A stretch of DNA of 60,974 nucleotides from Brucella daejeonensis (lineage in GTDB: Bacteria > Pseudomonadota > Alphaproteobacteria > Rhizobiales > Rhizobiaceae): positions 1 to 60,974 of the forward strand of contig NZ_JACIJG010000019.1 in NCBI RefSeq assembly GCF_014199265.1, in the 5' to 3' direction. Positions 35,129 through 45,001 of the stretch are shown piece by piece (position 1 is the first letter of the stretch; each line of letters opens with the position of its first letter). The notes under the pieces were generated by a model. That model searched no databases, was not told the origin of the DNA, and saw only the letters and a list, made by a program, of their open reading frames with translations. Both the position numbers and the translations under genes were made by a program.

Positions 35129-35950
35129 ATGTCCTTTTCATCCTTTCTGAAGGTCGCAGGCTTCTGCTTGGCCAGCGCTACACTCAGCCTGTCGGTAGCT
35201 CAGGCCGATCAACTTGCCGATATCAAGTCGAATGGCTCCATTCATTTCGCCACCGAGATGCTCTATCCCCCCTTCGACATGCTGGTGAATGGCGAGTATC
35301 AGGGTTATTGCCGGGACCTTGCAGATATCGTCACTGCCGAGCTGGGCGTGAAGCCCGAATATCAGGACCTGCCGTGGACCTCGATCCTGCCGGGGCTGGA
35401 AGTCGGTAAATTCGACATGACCAATGCACCCGTCACGATTACCAAGGAACGGATGGAGCGCTATACCTTCACCCTGCCGATAGCGGATGCGACCATGGGG
35501 CTGGTAAAACGAACGGACGACGACAGTATTTCGAAGCCGGAGGATATTGCTGGTAAAACGGCAGCGGCTCAGAAGGGGTCGGCGGAACTCGACGCGCTGA
35601 AAGCATTTGCATCGAAACTCGACAACGTGACGATCAAGGAATACGCCTCAACCGAAGAGGCTTATGCCGACCTCGCTGCCGGACGCCTCGACGTTGTTGC
35701 CAACGGCGCGCCGCTTGGCGCCTATGCGGCAACCCAGCGGCCTGAAATTTTCTCCACGGTCAATCCGCCCTTCGGCGAAAAATCCTATTACGCATGGGCT
35801 GCACGCAAGGGGCCCGAGAGCGAAAAGCTGGTCGCTGAAATCAACTCGATCCTCGTGAAGCTGCAAGAGGATGGCCGTCTCGCCACGATCCAGAAGAAGT
35901 GGTTCGGTGAAACCGTCGAATTGCCGAAAGAAATGCCGACTGTGCAATAA
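35129..35950 (+). CDS. amino acid ABC substrate-binding protein
   Basis: Family 3 binding protein, 273 aa from ATG 35129 with AAGGAGAG upstream. The signal peptide ends at SVAQA. The mature start is GSIHFATEMLYPPFDM, with an atypical but recognisable ligand pocket. The longer frame back to 34970 is rejected, since it would bury the signal peptide. It is the first gene of a fourth transport unit in the window. Confidence 0.92.
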   Translation: MSFSSFLKVAGFCLASATLSLSVAQADQLADIKSNGSIHFATEMLYPPFDMLVNGEYQGYCRDLADIVTAELGVKPEYQDLPWTSILPGLEVGKFDMTNAPVTITKERMERYTFTLPIADATMGLVKRTDDDSISKPEDIAGKTAAAQKGSAELDALKAFASKLDNVTIKEYASTEEAYADLAAGRLDVVANGAPLGAYAATQRPEIFSTVNPPFGEKSYYAWAARKGPESEKLVAEINSILVKLQEDGRLATIQKKWFGETVELPKEMPTVQ

Positions 35951-36003
35951 TAGCGGTTCAGGGCAACGGGCGGCTTGAAGCTGCCCGTTCTCTCAGAGGG
36001 CGA

Positions 36004-36654
36004 ATGGTGTTTTCCTTTCAGGTCATCCACGACAATCTTCCGCAACTTCTCTGGGCCGCGCGCCTTACCTTCATGGTTTCGGTGCTGGGCGTGGGGATCG
36101 GACTTGCGCTGGGCGCTCTCGTTTGCGCTGCACGCCTGTCGCCGTTGAAGCCGGTCCGGGTTGCAAGCGCGGTTTACATCAGTTTTTTCAGGGGCGTGCC
36201 GCTTCTGGTTCAGCTTCTGCTGTTTTATTATCTGCTGCCCGTGATCGGATTGAATGTTCCCCCAATGGTTGCTGCGGTCGGCACTGTGGGGCTTTGCTCG
36301 GCAGCCTATGTCGCCGAATATTTGCGTGGTGCGATCAACGCGATCCCTCCGGGACAGCTCGAAGCTGCCGTTACGCTGGGCTTCGCGCCACATCGCATCT
36401 GGACGCGAATTCTGCTCCCGCAGGCGGTTCGCATCTCGCTGCCTTCGCTGGTCAACGAACTCATCCTGCTTGTTAAGGCATCCTCGCTGGTTTCGCTTGT
36501 AGGTATCACGGAATTGACGCGTACAAGCCAGGCTTTGGCTTCTGCGACTTACCGGCCGCTGGAAATTTTCACGATGGCTGCGGTGGTCTATCTCTCCATC
36601 AATCTCTGCCTGGCGCTGCTTGGGCGTTATCTCGAGAGAAGGAGCGCCGTCTGA
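36004..36654 (+). CDS. amino acid ABC transporter permease
   Basis: A 216-aa polar amino acid permease with ISFFRGVPLLVQLLLFYYLLP and EAA loop GQLEAAVTLGFAPHRIWTRILLPQA. Its stop overlaps the next start by one base. Confidence 0.93.
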   Translation: MVFSFQVIHDNLPQLLWAARLTFMVSVLGVGIGLALGALVCAARLSPLKPVRVASAVYISFFRGVPLLVQLLLFYYLLPVIGLNVPPMVAAVGTVGLCSAAYVAEYLRGAINAIPPGQLEAAVTLGFAPHRIWTRILLPQAVRISLPSLVNELILLVKASSLVSLVGITELTRTSQALASATYRPLEIFTMAAVVYLSINLCLALLGRYLERRSAV

Positions 36655-37310
36655 TGGAGTTGGGGCTTTTCTTGCAATATGGCCCAGCGCTGCTGTCGGG
36701 CTTTGGCATGACAGTGCTGTGCTGGATCATCGGTACGATTGGTGGGGTTGCGTTGGGTTTTCTCATTGCCCTTCTACAGCGTTACGGCAATCGCCCGCTT
36801 CGTGCCGTTCTGCAGGCCTATATCGAAGTCATCCGGGGAACCCCGTTTCTCGTTCAGCTTTTCCTGCTCTACTATGGCGGCCCTCATCTGGGGATTCGTC
36901 TTGGCAGCCTGGAGGCGGGGCTGACGGGTCTCGTGATATACGGAAGCCCCTATTTTGCGGAAATATTCCGCGCGGGTTTCCAATCCGTGCCGCCGGGGCA
37001 GGTCGAGGCCGCGCGTGCGATGGGGTTTAAGGAGATTACGATAGTAAGACGGATCATGATCCCCATCCTGCTGGTTTCCACCCTGCCGGCATTGACCAAT
37101 TTCGCCATCATCCTGACCAAGGAGACCGTGCTTCTGTCGGTGGTGACCGTACCGGAACTGCTTTTCGAGGTGCAAACCATGTCGGCTGAAACCTTCGCAT
37201 TTGTCGAAGCGACTTTCGCCCTTGCCATCTTCTTCTGGGTTTTCGTCGAGGCGATCTCATATCTTGGCCGGGCGCTCGAGACGCGTGTCACCAATCATCT
37301 CAGGAAGTGA
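36654..37310 (+). CDS. amino acid ABC transporter permease
   Basis: Second permease, 218 aa, with [25 protein letters not shown] and EAA loop [25 protein letters not shown]. It pairs with the 36004-36654 product. Confidence 0.93.
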   Translation: MELGLFLQYGPALLSGFGMTVLCWIIGTIGGVALGFLIALLQRYGNRPLRAVLQAYIEVIRGTPFLVQLFLLYYGGPHLGIRLGSLEAGLTGLVIYGSPYFAEIFRAGFQSVPPGQVEAARAMGFKEITIVRRIMIPILLVSTLPALTNFAIILTKETVLLSVVTVPELLFEVQTMSAETFAFVEATFALAIFFWVFVEAISYLGRALETRVTNHLRK

Positions 37311-37320
37311 GGTCACTGCC

Positions 37321-38094
37321 ATGTCAAAATCCTCAGCCGACCTCATCAATGTTTCCAAAAGTTTCGGAACCTTCAAGGCACTGGACGGCGCCTCGCTCCA
37401 CGTGCCGCCGGGCAAGGTGACCTGCGTGATCGGCCCGTCCGGCTCCGGTAAGTCCACATTGCTGCGCTGCATCAATTTTCTGGAACAGTACGATTCCGGC
37501 GAGGTGCGTATCGATGGCGAGTTGATCGGCTATGAAAGTCCCGGTGGGCGCCTCATGGCCCCGGCGAAACTGCGCCGGATGCGCCGCAAGATCGGCATGG
37601 TGTTCCAGCAGTTCAACCTGTGGCCGCACATGACCGCGCTCCAGAACGTGGCCGAAGCGTTGCAGCAGGTGCGCGGTCTGTCCAGAAAAGAGGCTGACGA
37701 GCGTGCCACGGAGGCTTTGGCCAAGGTTGGATTGTCCGAAAAGGCGCCGAACTATCCCAACCGACTGTCGGGCGGGCAGCAGCAGCGGGTTGCGATCGCA
37801 CGCGCCATCGCCATGCAGCCGCAACTTATGTTGTTCGATGAGCCCACCTCTGCTCTCGACCCCGAACTGGTCGGTGAGGTGCTTCAGGTGATGAAGACGT
37901 TGGCGGCTGAGGGGATGACCATGGTCGTGGTCACGCACGAGATGGGTTTTGCCTCACATGTGGCCGACCAGGTGGGTTTCATGGTGTCGGGGCGCATGGT
38001 TGCCGTCGGTGCTCCATCGGAAATTTTCCGCACGCCGAAGGACCAGCGCCTGAAGCAATTCCTGCATAGCTATCACGAACGCAACGACATCTGA
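37321..38094 (+). CDS. amino acid ABC transporter ATP-binding protein
   Basis: A 257-aa ATPase starting at ATG 37321, ten bases after the permease. It shows Walker [11 protein letters not shown]-loop [10 protein letters not shown], signature [15 protein letters not shown], Walker [14 protein letters not shown] and the switch His in VTHEMGFA. A frame open to 37201 lies inside the permease gene and is not used. Confidence 0.93.
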   Translation: MSKSSADLINVSKSFGTFKALDGASLHVPPGKVTCVIGPSGSGKSTLLRCINFLEQYDSGEVRIDGELIGYESPGGRLMAPAKLRRMRRKIGMVFQQFNLWPHMTALQNVAEALQQVRGLSRKEADERATEALAKVGLSEKAPNYPNRLSGGQQQRVAIARAIAMQPQLMLFDEPTSALDPELVGEVLQVMKTLAAEGMTMVVVTHEMGFASHVADQVGFMVSGRMVAVGAPSEIFRTPKDQRLKQFLHSYHERNDI

Positions 38095-38108
38095 GGGCGG
38101 ACGTTCCT

Positions 38109-38136
38109 GGCCTCGATTGTCCGCAAGCCCGAGGCC
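38109..38136. terminator. bidirectional hairpin
   Basis: GGCCTCG and CGAGGCC pair around a 14-base loop in the 47-base gap between the convergent ATPase and lrgB-like genes. It is a likely shared transcript end, without a long T-tract on either side. Confidence 0.45.
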
Positions 38137-38141
38137 GGTTG

Positions 38142-38861
38142 TCAGTTCAGGATCAGTTTGACGAGCAGGGGCACAATCAGCGACGTCGCGATGGCATTCA
38201 GGGCCATGGCGATGCCTGCAAAGAGCCCCGCCGTCTTATCGACATCGAAAGCGCGGGCGGTTCCGATGCCGTGGGAGGTCAATCCGACTGCAAATCCGCG
38301 CGCGGCGTAATCCTTTATCCGCATCGCGTTCATGAACGGTGTCACGACAAGCGCACCGATGATTCCAGTCAGGACCACCAGTACGGCGGTCAGCGACGGC
38401 GTGCCGCCAAGCGTGGCCGAAATAGCCATCGCAACCCCCGCCGTTGCGGATTTTGGCAGAAACGAAATCAGCACTTCGTGGGACAGTCCTGCCCATTTCC
38501 CCATAATGACGATAGACAGAACTGCAAAGAAAGAGCCGACGACAAGGGCGGCACCCATCGGAATAAGCGCCTTGCGCACCTGATGCCATTGGCGAAACAG
38601 CGGCACGGCGATGGCGACCGTGGCTGGGCCGAGCAGGAAATGGATAAACTGCGCTCCTTCGAAAAAGCGGCTGTAGGGCACATCGAAGACGAGAAGCGGG
38701 CAGGAAAGCAGGACGATTGAAAGCAGGACGGGATTGGCCAGCGGATGACGCTTGAGCCTGACGGAAATATTCGAGGCCACGATCCATATGCACAATGTCA
38801 GTGTCAACCACAGCAGGGGCGATGCCGAAAGATAGACCCAGAGTTCCAACGGATGTTTCAT
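38142..38861 (-). CDS. lrgB: LrgB/CidB-family membrane protein
   Basis: A 239-aa, largely hydrophobic protein with many membrane segments. The conserved LrgB motifs include LPKSATAGVAMAIS and TSHGIGTARAF. LrgB pairs with LrgA and modulates murein hydrolase activity or export of small metabolites such as pyruvate in other bacteria. It follows lrgA by four bases. Confidence 0.92.
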   Translation of the reverse strand: MKHPLELWVYLSASPLLWLTLTLCIWIVASNISVRLKRHPLANPVLLSIVLLSCPLLVFDVPYSRFFEGAQFIHFLLGPATVAIAVPLFRQWHQVRKALIPMGAALVVGSFFAVLSIVIMGKWAGLSHEVLISFLPKSATAGVAMAISATLGGTPSLTAVLVVLTGIIGALVVTPFMNAMRIKDYAARGFAVGLTSHGIGTARAFDVDKTAGLFAGIAMALNAIATSLIVPLLVKLILN

Positions 38862-38865
38862 ATGG

Positions 38866-39225
38866 TTAGCTCCGTCCGGTAAAGCGTTGCACGAGGATGA
38901 AGGTCCAGACGGTTACTGCCAGCGTGAGAATTGCTGAAATAACCACGATTGCCAGAATGGCCGTAGCCTGGTTCTGAAGCTGGCTCCACATCGTGATCAC
39001 CCCGACACCGGCCGGCACGAATAACAGGCCCAGATTGGCGAGAAATCCGTCGGCTGCGGTTTCTGCTTCGGCGAAGATGTTCCAGTGGAGCGTCTTGCAT
39101 AATTGCATGGCGACGAACAGAAGCACGAGTCCCACCACAGGGCCGGGTATGGGAAGCCCGGTCAGGAAAATCGTGCTCTCACCCAATAGCTGAAACAATA
39201 ACAGCAGCGCTATACCCTTGATCAT
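38866..39225 (-). CDS. lrgA: LrgA/CidA-family holin-like protein
   Basis: A 119-aa protein with four hydrophobic segments and the family pattern LPIPGPVVGLVLLF and LFVPAGVGVI. It is holin-like and acts with LrgB immediately downstream. Together they form a two-gene operon. Confidence 0.92.
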   Translation of the reverse strand: MIKGIALLLLFQLLGESTIFLTGLPIPGPVVGLVLLFVAMQLCKTLHWNIFAEAETAADGFLANLGLLFVPAGVGVITMWSQLQNQATAILAIVVISAILTLAVTVWTFILVQRFTGRS

Positions 39226-39314
39226 CGCAGTCCAGTCTCCGGCAACAACATAAAGTCAAGCTAACGACACGCACCCCGACCGTCCATATGTTTGAGGGCA
39301 ACAGTGTTTTGCCG

Positions 39315-39412
39315 TTAGAGCATGATCCGACCGGGGTGAAACGAAGATTGATGAGATTATACTTAAAATAGAATAGGTTAGAGCGCTGATATCATTCAGT
39401 CAGATCGAAACG
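39315..39412. repeat. two degenerate copies of a short intergenic motif
   Basis: TTAGAGC...GAAACG occurs at 39315-39343 and again at 39378-39412, in the same orientation with different centres. The pattern resembles REP-like elements of the genus. They fill part of the 358-base gap between lrgA and a GNAT gene; otherwise that gap shows only AT-rich promoter-like sequence. Confidence 0.4.
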
Positions 39413-39583
39413 CGGCGAAACTCCCGACCTTGAGGAGGTGGTGGCCAGAACGATGTTTTCACGTATAATTTATACGAAAGAGCAGGGCGCTTCGACGTTC
39501 TACTTTCTTGTATCCTGAGCATAATCCTGTCGGTTCTTGTTTCGCACCGGTCGGGTGATGCTTCAAAATCGGAGACGGCTCGG

Positions 39584-39907
39584 ATGGTTGACATGAGAAT
39601 GGGCAAGGAAGACACAGGTGTCCGCACAGGGCGGTATGTGGCCCGCATCGACGGTATCGAGGGCGAAACCGAGATCACTTTCACCAGACGTGGTGCCAAT
39701 CTGATCAGCGCCGATCATACCGGTGCTCCAGATAGCATGAAAGGCACCGGCTCGGCAGCGGCGCTCGTAAGCTTCATGATCGAGGATGTGCGGCAAAACG
39801 GCGTGAAGATCATACCGCTTTGCCCCTACGTCCGGGCGCAATATCGCAGGCACCCGGAATGGGCGGACGTGATGACGGTACCGCCCGGAGAGGACCCTAC
39901 GGCCTGA
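39584..39907 (+). CDS. YjdJ-type small GNAT acetyltransferase
   Basis: A 107-aa single-domain protein of the minimal GNAT family. It carries ADHTGAPDSMKGTGSAAALVSFMIEDVRQNGVKIIPLCPYVRAQ, where the motif around KGTGSAAAL binds acetyl-CoA and the Cys-Pro-Tyr is typical. The acceptor is unknown. Its TGA directly abuts the stop of the convergent FMN reductase gene. Confidence 0.88.
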   Translation: MVDMRMGKEDTGVRTGRYVARIDGIEGETEITFTRRGANLISADHTGAPDSMKGTGSAAALVSFMIEDVRQNGVKIIPLCPYVRAQYRRHPEWADVMTVPPGEDPTA

Positions 39908-40477
39908 TCAGTCCGCTTTTTCTCGCATCGATTCGGTAAAGGCCACAAAACCCGCAACGAAGGACTGAATCTGTCCTGTGACGGTTTCGTCGGTCAGTTT
40001 TCCTTCGGTGTTGAACAGGTTACCTGCGTGAGAAACCAGCAGTCTTCCGGCAAACCACGGCTCGGTGCGCAGGGTGCGCAGCACCGGCAACCAGGCGTTC
40101 TGGCTCAGGATCGTGCCAAAACCGCCGGGCGACGCGCCGATGATGGCAACCGGCTTGCCGCCGAAAACATGCGCGATGTCTGATGCCGGGCGGGAGAGCC
40201 AGTCGATCCCGTTTTTGAAAACGCCCGGAATTGAATTGTTATATTCCGGCGTTGCAAGAAGCAGGCCGTCGGCATCGGCCACCGCTTCCTTCAGTTGGGT
40301 TACGCGTGCAGGAATGCCTTCACTTGCTTCAAGGTCTGCATCGTAGAGAGGAATGCCATGCAGCGTCTCCACCATCATCTGCGAGCCATCCGGCATCAGT
40401 TCCGCTGCAAGCCGCAGCAGATTTGTGTTGAAGGAGCCTGCACGCAGACTTCCGGAAATGCCTATGATTTTTACCAT
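39908..40477 (-). CDS. NADPH-dependent FMN reductase
   Basis: A 189-aa flavodoxin-fold quinone/chromate reductase-type protein. The N-terminal FMN loop is GISGSLRAGSFN, and the flavin-binding PEYNNSIPGVFKNGIDWLSR is classic. I start at ATG 40477 (MVKIIGI). It reduces flavins or quinones in the cytoplasm and protects against redox cycling. It is divergent from serA across a 300-base gap. Confidence 0.92.
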   Translation of the reverse strand: MVKIIGISGSLRAGSFNTNLLRLAAELMPDGSQMMVETLHGIPLYDADLEASEGIPARVTQLKEAVADADGLLLATPEYNNSIPGVFKNGIDWLSRPASDIAHVFGGKPVAIIGASPGGFGTILSQNAWLPVLRTLRTEPWFAGRLLVSHAGNLFNTEGKLTDETVTGQIQSFVAGFVAFTESMREKAD

Positions 40478-40524
40478 TTTACCTGCCGTTCGCACGATCG
40501 TTAGGGGCCAAATTGCAAGACACA

Positions 40525-40644
40525 TGAGGCGTTGCATTCGCTGAACGCCGCCTCACGGAAAGATAACGTAGATTGTTTCACCGGGTACAGGTGAAATATC
40601 AGGCAGACTCGGGCGATTTCCGAGCCTTGGACGGCGTCCGCCTG
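40525..40644 (+). ncRNA. candidate structured leader or small RNA before serA
   Basis: Several hairpins follow one another: TGAGGCG/CGCCTCA (40525-40555), which competes with GGCGTT/AACGCC inside it; TTTCACC/GGTGAAA (40576-40596); and a three-way junction closed by CAGGC/GCCTG (40600-40644) holding CTCGG/CCGAG and GGAC/GTCC. The density of perfect stems in non-coding DNA suggests a structured RNA. No known riboswitch was matched, and the strand is assumed from serA. Confidence 0.35.
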
Positions 40645-40776
40645 TCTCGCAGACCAAAAACTCCGCTTCTTTTGCCGGGTAGGGCCGTTTTGTGCCGAAT
40701 ATCGTATTGACGACGGCATTGGGTTCATTCATGTCGTAAACCGACTATCTGCTGCTCCAGCCTGGAATTCTTCGAA

Positions 40777-42015
40777 ATGACTGAACGCCTCTCCTTCGCT
40801 CGTGATCGTATCAACGTCCTTCTTCTTGAAGGCATCAGCCAGACTGCTGTCGAATACTTCAAGTCTGCCGGTTACACCAATATCACGCATCTCCCAAAGG
40901 CTCTTGATAAAGCCGATCTGATGAAAGCGATTTCGTCGGCCCACATCATTGGCATCCGCTCGCGCAGCCAATTGACCGAAGAGATTTTTACCGCTGCAAA
41001 TCGTCTGATTGCCGTGGGCTGCTTTTCGGTGGGAACCAACCAGGTCGATCTCAAGGCCGCCCGCAAGCGCGGCATCCCGGTTTTTAATGCGCCGTTTTCC
41101 AACACGCGTTCGGTGGCGGAACTGGTGATCGGCGAAATCATCATGCTGATGCGCCAGATTTTCCCGCGCTCCGTTTCAGCACATGCCGGTGGATGGGACA
41201 AGACAGCTATCGGAAGCCGCGAAGTGCGCGGCAAGACGCTCGGTATCGTCGGCTATGGCAATATCGGTTCGCAGGTGGGTAATCTCGCTGAGAGTCTCGG
41301 CATGACCGTGCGTTACTTCGATACGTCGGACAAACTGCAATATGGCAATGTGAAACCGGCTTCGAGTCTCGACGAACTGCTTAAGACCTCGGACGTCATC
41401 AGCCTGCACGTGCCTTCCAACAAGTCGACGTCCAAACTGATTACCGAAGCAAAGCTTCGCAAGATGAAGAAGGGCGCCTTCCTCATCAATAATGCGCGCG
41501 GTTCCGTCGTCGATCTCGATGCGCTGGCCAAGGTGCTGCAAGAGGGGCATCTTGCTGGTGCTGCTATTGATGTGTTCCCGGTTGAACCGGCGTCCAATAA
41601 CGACAGGTTCGTTTCGCCGATTCAGGGACTGGAAAACGTCATTCTAACGCCGCATATCGGCGGTTCCACGGAAGAGGCGCAGGAACGCATCGGCACGGAA
41701 GTGACGCGAAAGCTGGTTGAATATTCCGATGTCGGTTCGACGCTTGGCGCCGTCAACTTTCCTCAGGTGCAATTGCCGCCGCGTCCGACCGGCACCCGTT
41801 TCATGCATGTGCATGAAAACCGCCCCGGCATTCTCAACAGCCTGGTCAATGTCTTCTCGACATATAATATCAATATCGCAAGTCAGTTTCTCCAGACCGA
41901 TGGCGAGGTCGGCTATCTGGTGATGGAAGCGGATGGGGTCGGCGAGGCAAGCGAAACCGTTCTGGAAGCGATCCGCGAAATTCCGGGCACCATCCGCGCC
42001 CGTCTGCTGTACTGA
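40777..42015 (+). CDS. serA: D-3-phosphoglycerate dehydrogenase
   Basis: A 412-aa enzyme of serine biosynthesis, oxidising 3-phosphoglycerate to 3-phosphohydroxypyruvate. It is the shorter, E. coli type: N-terminal substrate domain (IGIRSRSQLTEE), Rossmann motif GYGNIGSQ, catalytic Arg in NNARGSVVDL, Glu in FPVEP, His in TPHIGGST, and a C-terminal ACT domain (HENRPGILNSLVNVFS) that binds serine for feedback inhibition. Confidence 0.95.
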   Translation: MTERLSFARDRINVLLLEGISQTAVEYFKSAGYTNITHLPKALDKADLMKAISSAHIIGIRSRSQLTEEIFTAANRLIAVGCFSVGTNQVDLKAARKRGIPVFNAPFSNTRSVAELVIGEIIMLMRQIFPRSVSAHAGGWDKTAIGSREVRGKTLGIVGYGNIGSQVGNLAESLGMTVRYFDTSDKLQYGNVKPASSLDELLKTSDVISLHVPSNKSTSKLITEAKLRKMKKGAFLINNARGSVVDLDALAKVLQEGHLAGAAIDVFPVEPASNNDRFVSPIQGLENVILTPHIGGSTEEAQERIGTEVTRKLVEYSDVGSTLGAVNFPQVQLPPRPTGTRFMHVHENRPGILNSLVNVFSTYNINIASQFLQTDGEVGYLVMEADGVGEASETVLEAIREIPGTIRARLLY

Positions 42016-42036
42016 TAACAGGGGCTGTGGCGCCAC

Positions 42037-42537
42037 TTATCTCTGGCGCTGCAGCTTCTCGAAACGTTTGATCAGGCGCTCCCTGCGCAGCCGTGAAAGG
42101 CGCTGGATCCAGAAAATGCCATCGAGCTGATCGATTTCGTGCTGATGGCATATGGCAAGCAGCCCGTCTGCTTCTTCGATCTGCTCGCCACCGCTCAAAT
42201 CCTGATAACGGATGCGGACACGCGCAGGACGCTCGACCTCGTCCACGACGCCCGGCATCGAAACACTGCCTTCCTGATGGCGGGTTTTTTCCTCGGATGC
42301 CCAGACGAGCTCCGGATTCACATAGGTCTTCGGGCCTTCGTCCGCCGATAGTTCGAGAACGACTACCCGTTTCATAATGCCGATATGCGGGGCAGTGATG
42401 CCTATGCCGGGCGCTGCGCGCATGGTCTCCAGAAGATCGGTGGCGAGCTTCTGGAGATCGTCGTCGAACCGGTTGACCTGCTCGGCGACAGCGCGCAGTC
42501 TGGGATCGGGATAGCGGACAATCTCACGGACGGTCAT
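42037..42537 (-). CDS. peptide deformylase-like protein lacking metal ligands
   Basis: A 166-aa member of the peptide deformylase fold. Motif 1 is GIGITAPH (44-51) instead of G-x-G-x-A-A-x-Q. Motif 2 is EGSVS (89-93) with Ser91 where the metal-binding Cys should be. Motif 3 is HEIDQ (133-137) with Gln137 replacing the second His. Two of three metal ligands and the conserved Gln are therefore gone, so deformylase activity is doubtful. I start at ATG 42537 (MTVREIV). It converges on serA and lies beside the acyl-CoA operon. It may be a regulatory or binding paralogue; the true deformylase must be elsewhere. Confidence 0.85.
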   Translation of the reverse strand: MTVREIVRYPDPRLRAVAEQVNRFDDDLQKLATDLLETMRAAPGIGITAPHIGIMKRVVVLELSADEGPKTYVNPELVWASEEKTRHQEGSVSMPGVVDEVERPARVRIRYQDLSGGEQIEEADGLLAICHQHEIDQLDGIFWIQRLSRLRRERLIKRFEKLQRQR

Positions 42538-42612
42538 GGGGCCTCTTCTGTCATATGGTCGTATGACCTTTGGCCCCATTTGCACTGTTATGCAATTGTT
42601 TCCGACCGATTG

Positions 42613-43740
42613 TTACAGCCCTCGCGCGATGACGAGACGCTGCACTTCGCTGGTGCCTTCATAGATCTGGCAGACGCGCACATCGCGATAGATGCGCTCG
42701 ACCGGATAATCGGTGAGATAACCATAGCCGCCATGGATCTGGATCGCGGCGGAGGCCACCTGTTCGGCCATTTCGGATGCCACGAGCTTGGCCATGGAAG
42801 CTTCCGTCAGGCAGGGCTTGCCCGCTTCGCGAAGCGCTGCGGCATGGAGCACCATCTGGCGCGCCGTTTCGATTTTCGTTGCCATGTCGGCCAGACGGAA
42901 AGCTACCGCCTGATGTTCCGCAATCGGCTTGCCGAAGGTGATGCGTTCGTGGGCATAATCGCGTGCAGCTTCAAAAGCAGCGCGTGCCATGCCGACGGCT
43001 TGTGAAGCAATACCAATGCGTCCGCCTTCAAGATTGGCGAGCGCGATCTTATAACCTTCGCCTTCCGCGCCGAGCCGGTTTTCCACCGGCACGCGCATAT
43101 TGGTGAAGGCAAGCGCGCAGGTGTCGGAGGAATGCTGACCAAGCTTGTGCTCGACCGACATGACCTCATAGCCCGGCGTATCGGTCGGCACGATGAAGGC
43201 CGAAATGCCCTTCTTGCCCGCTGCCGGATCGGTAACGGCAAAAACGATCACCACATTGCCGTTCTTGCCCGATGTGATGAACTGCTTGGAACCGTCGATC
43301 ACATAATGATCGCCGTCCAGCCGCGCCCGCGTTTTGAGCGCGGACGCGTCGGAACCGGCCTGCGGTTCGGTCAGCGCAAAGCCGCCGATCCATTCGCCGG
43401 ATGCCATTTTGGGCAGAAAGCGGCGTTTTTGCTCCTCTGTGCCGAAACGCAGGATCGGCGCGCAACCGACCGACGAATGCACGGAAACGATGGTCGAGCA
43501 GGCACCGTCGCCAGCGGCGATTTCTTCCAGCGCCAACGCATAGGCGACCATGCCGAGATCCGAGCCGCCCCATTCTTCCGGCACCAGCATGCCGAGGAAG
43601 CCAAGCTCGCCCATTTCGGAAAGCTCGCTACGGGGAAAGGCATGTTCGCGGTCGCGTTCCGCCGCGCCGGGCGCAAGGCGCTCCTGCGCGAATTCGCGGA
43701 CAGCGTCGCGGATCTGTTCCTGCGTGTCGGTCAGGAGCAT
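42613..43740 (-). CDS. acyl-CoA dehydrogenase
   Basis: A 375-aa FAD enzyme that introduces the alpha-beta double bond in acyl-CoA. Signatures [13 protein letters not shown] and [17 protein letters not shown], and the catalytic Glu in YEGTSEVQR, are all present. ATG 43740 overlaps the upstream thiolase stop by one base. The closeness to HSD10 and thiolase genes suggests short or branched-chain substrates, such as those from isoleucine. Confidence 0.94.
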   Translation of the reverse strand: MLLTDTQEQIRDAVREFAQERLAPGAAERDREHAFPRSELSEMGELGFLGMLVPEEWGGSDLGMVAYALALEEIAAGDGACSTIVSVHSSVGCAPILRFGTEEQKRRFLPKMASGEWIGGFALTEPQAGSDASALKTRARLDGDHYVIDGSKQFITSGKNGNVVIVFAVTDPAAGKKGISAFIVPTDTPGYEVMSVEHKLGQHSSDTCALAFTNMRVPVENRLGAEGEGYKIALANLEGGRIGIASQAVGMARAAFEAARDYAHERITFGKPIAEHQAVAFRLADMATKIETARQMVLHAAALREAGKPCLTEASMAKLVASEMAEQVASAAIQIHGGYGYLTDYPVERIYRDVRVCQIYEGTSEVQRLVIARGL

Positions 43741-44933
43741 CACACGATCCTTTCGATGGCAACTGCGGTGGCTTCGCCGCCGCCGATGCAGATGCCCGCC
43801 ATGCCGCGTTTCAGTCCGTGGGTTTCGAGTGCGGCCAGCAGCGTCACCAGAATGCGCGCGCCGGAAGCACCAATCGGATGACCGAGCGCGCAAGCGCCGC
43901 CATGGATATTTACCTTGTCATGTGGCAGGTCGAGATCGCGCATGGCGGCCATGGTCACCACGGCAAAAGCTTCGTTGATCTCGAAAAGATCGACGTCTTT
44001 CAGATCCCAGCCGGTCTTGTCCGACAGTTTGCGCAGAGCGCCGATGGGCGCAGTGGCGAAAAGGTTCGGCTTGTCGGCATGGGTCGAATGTCCGACCAGC
44101 ACGGCACGCGGGGGCAGGCCGCGCTTTTCGGCTTCCGATGCGCGCATGAGAACGAGCGCTGCCGCACCGTCCGAGATGGACGAGGAATTGGCTGCTGTCA
44201 CCGTGCCGCCGTCGCGGAAGGCGGCGCGCAGCGTCGGGATCTTGTCGAGCTTGGCCTTGCCCGGCTGTTCATCAATTGAAACCTGCACTTCCGTGCGACC
44301 GGCCTTGGCGGTGACGGGGGTGATTTCGGCGGCGAACAGACCGTCTTTGATGGCTTTTTGCGCGCGCGTCAGCGAGGCAATGGCAAATGCGTCCTGCGCC
44401 TCGCGCGTGAACTGATAGGCTTCCGCGCAATCCTCGGCAAAAGTGCCCATCAGACGGCCCTTGTCATAAGCATCTTCCAGACCGTCGAGGAACATATGGT
44501 CGATGACCTGGCCATGGCCCATGCGATAACCGCCGCGTGCCTTGGGCAGCAGGTAAGGGGCATTGGTCATGCTTTCCATGCCGCCCGAAACGATCACATC
44601 GGCAGAACCGGCCAGCAGAAGATCGTGCGCCAGCATGGTAGCTTTCATGCCGGAGCCGCACATCTTGTTGACGGTGGTGGCACCAGTGCCAAGCGGCAGT
44701 CCGGCCTTGATCGCGGATTGACGCGCCGGAGCCTGTCCGAGACCGGCAGGCAACACGCAGCCCATGATAACTTCTTCAACGGCTTCGGGCGCAAGACCCG
44801 CACCCGCCAATGCGCCGGTGATGGCCGCAGCGCCCAGATCGGGGGAGGCAATGCCGGTCAGGTCGCCCTGAAATGCGCCCATGGGAGTGCGCGATGCGCC
44901 GACGATGACAATAGGATCGCTTTTAGACATCAT
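43740..44933 (-). CDS. acetyl-CoA acetyltransferase (thiolase)
   Basis: A 397-aa thiolase that cleaves 3-ketoacyl-CoA with CoA. The nucleophilic Cys lies in [10 protein letters not shown], the His in [10 protein letters not shown] and the second Cys in [11 protein letters not shown]. It is coupled to the acyl-CoA dehydrogenase downstream. A 50-base repeat separates it from the SDR gene upstream in the operon. Confidence 0.94.
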   Translation of the reverse strand: MMSKSDPIVIVGASRTPMGAFQGDLTGIASPDLGAAAITGALAGAGLAPEAVEEVIMGCVLPAGLGQAPARQSAIKAGLPLGTGATTVNKMCGSGMKATMLAHDLLLAGSADVIVSGGMESMTNAPYLLPKARGGYRMGHGQVIDHMFLDGLEDAYDKGRLMGTFAEDCAEAYQFTREAQDAFAIASLTRAQKAIKDGLFAAEITPVTAKAGRTEVQVSIDEQPGKAKLDKIPTLRAAFRDGGTVTAANSSSISDGAAALVLMRASEAEKRGLPPRAVLVGHSTHADKPNLFATAPIGALRKLSDKTGWDLKDVDLFEINEAFAVVTMAAMRDLDLPHDKVNIHGGACALGHPIGASGARILVTLLAALETHGLKRGMAGICIGGGEATAVAIERIV

Positions 44934-44949
44934 TGTCTTCCTTAATTTT

Positions 44950-45000
44950 CTTTACGCATGTCTTTATCCCAAAACCGGTTTCCACTTTTGGGAGACATAC
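44950..45000 (-). repeat. second copy of the dispersed intergenic repeat
   Basis: Read on the minus strand, this matches the left half of the 21930-22030 element (CATGTCTCCCAAAAGTGG... to GACATGCGTAAA) with about four differences in 50 bases. It lies immediately downstream of the SDR stop and just before the thiolase ribosome site, inside the operon. Confidence 0.7.
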
Positions 45001-45001
45001 T

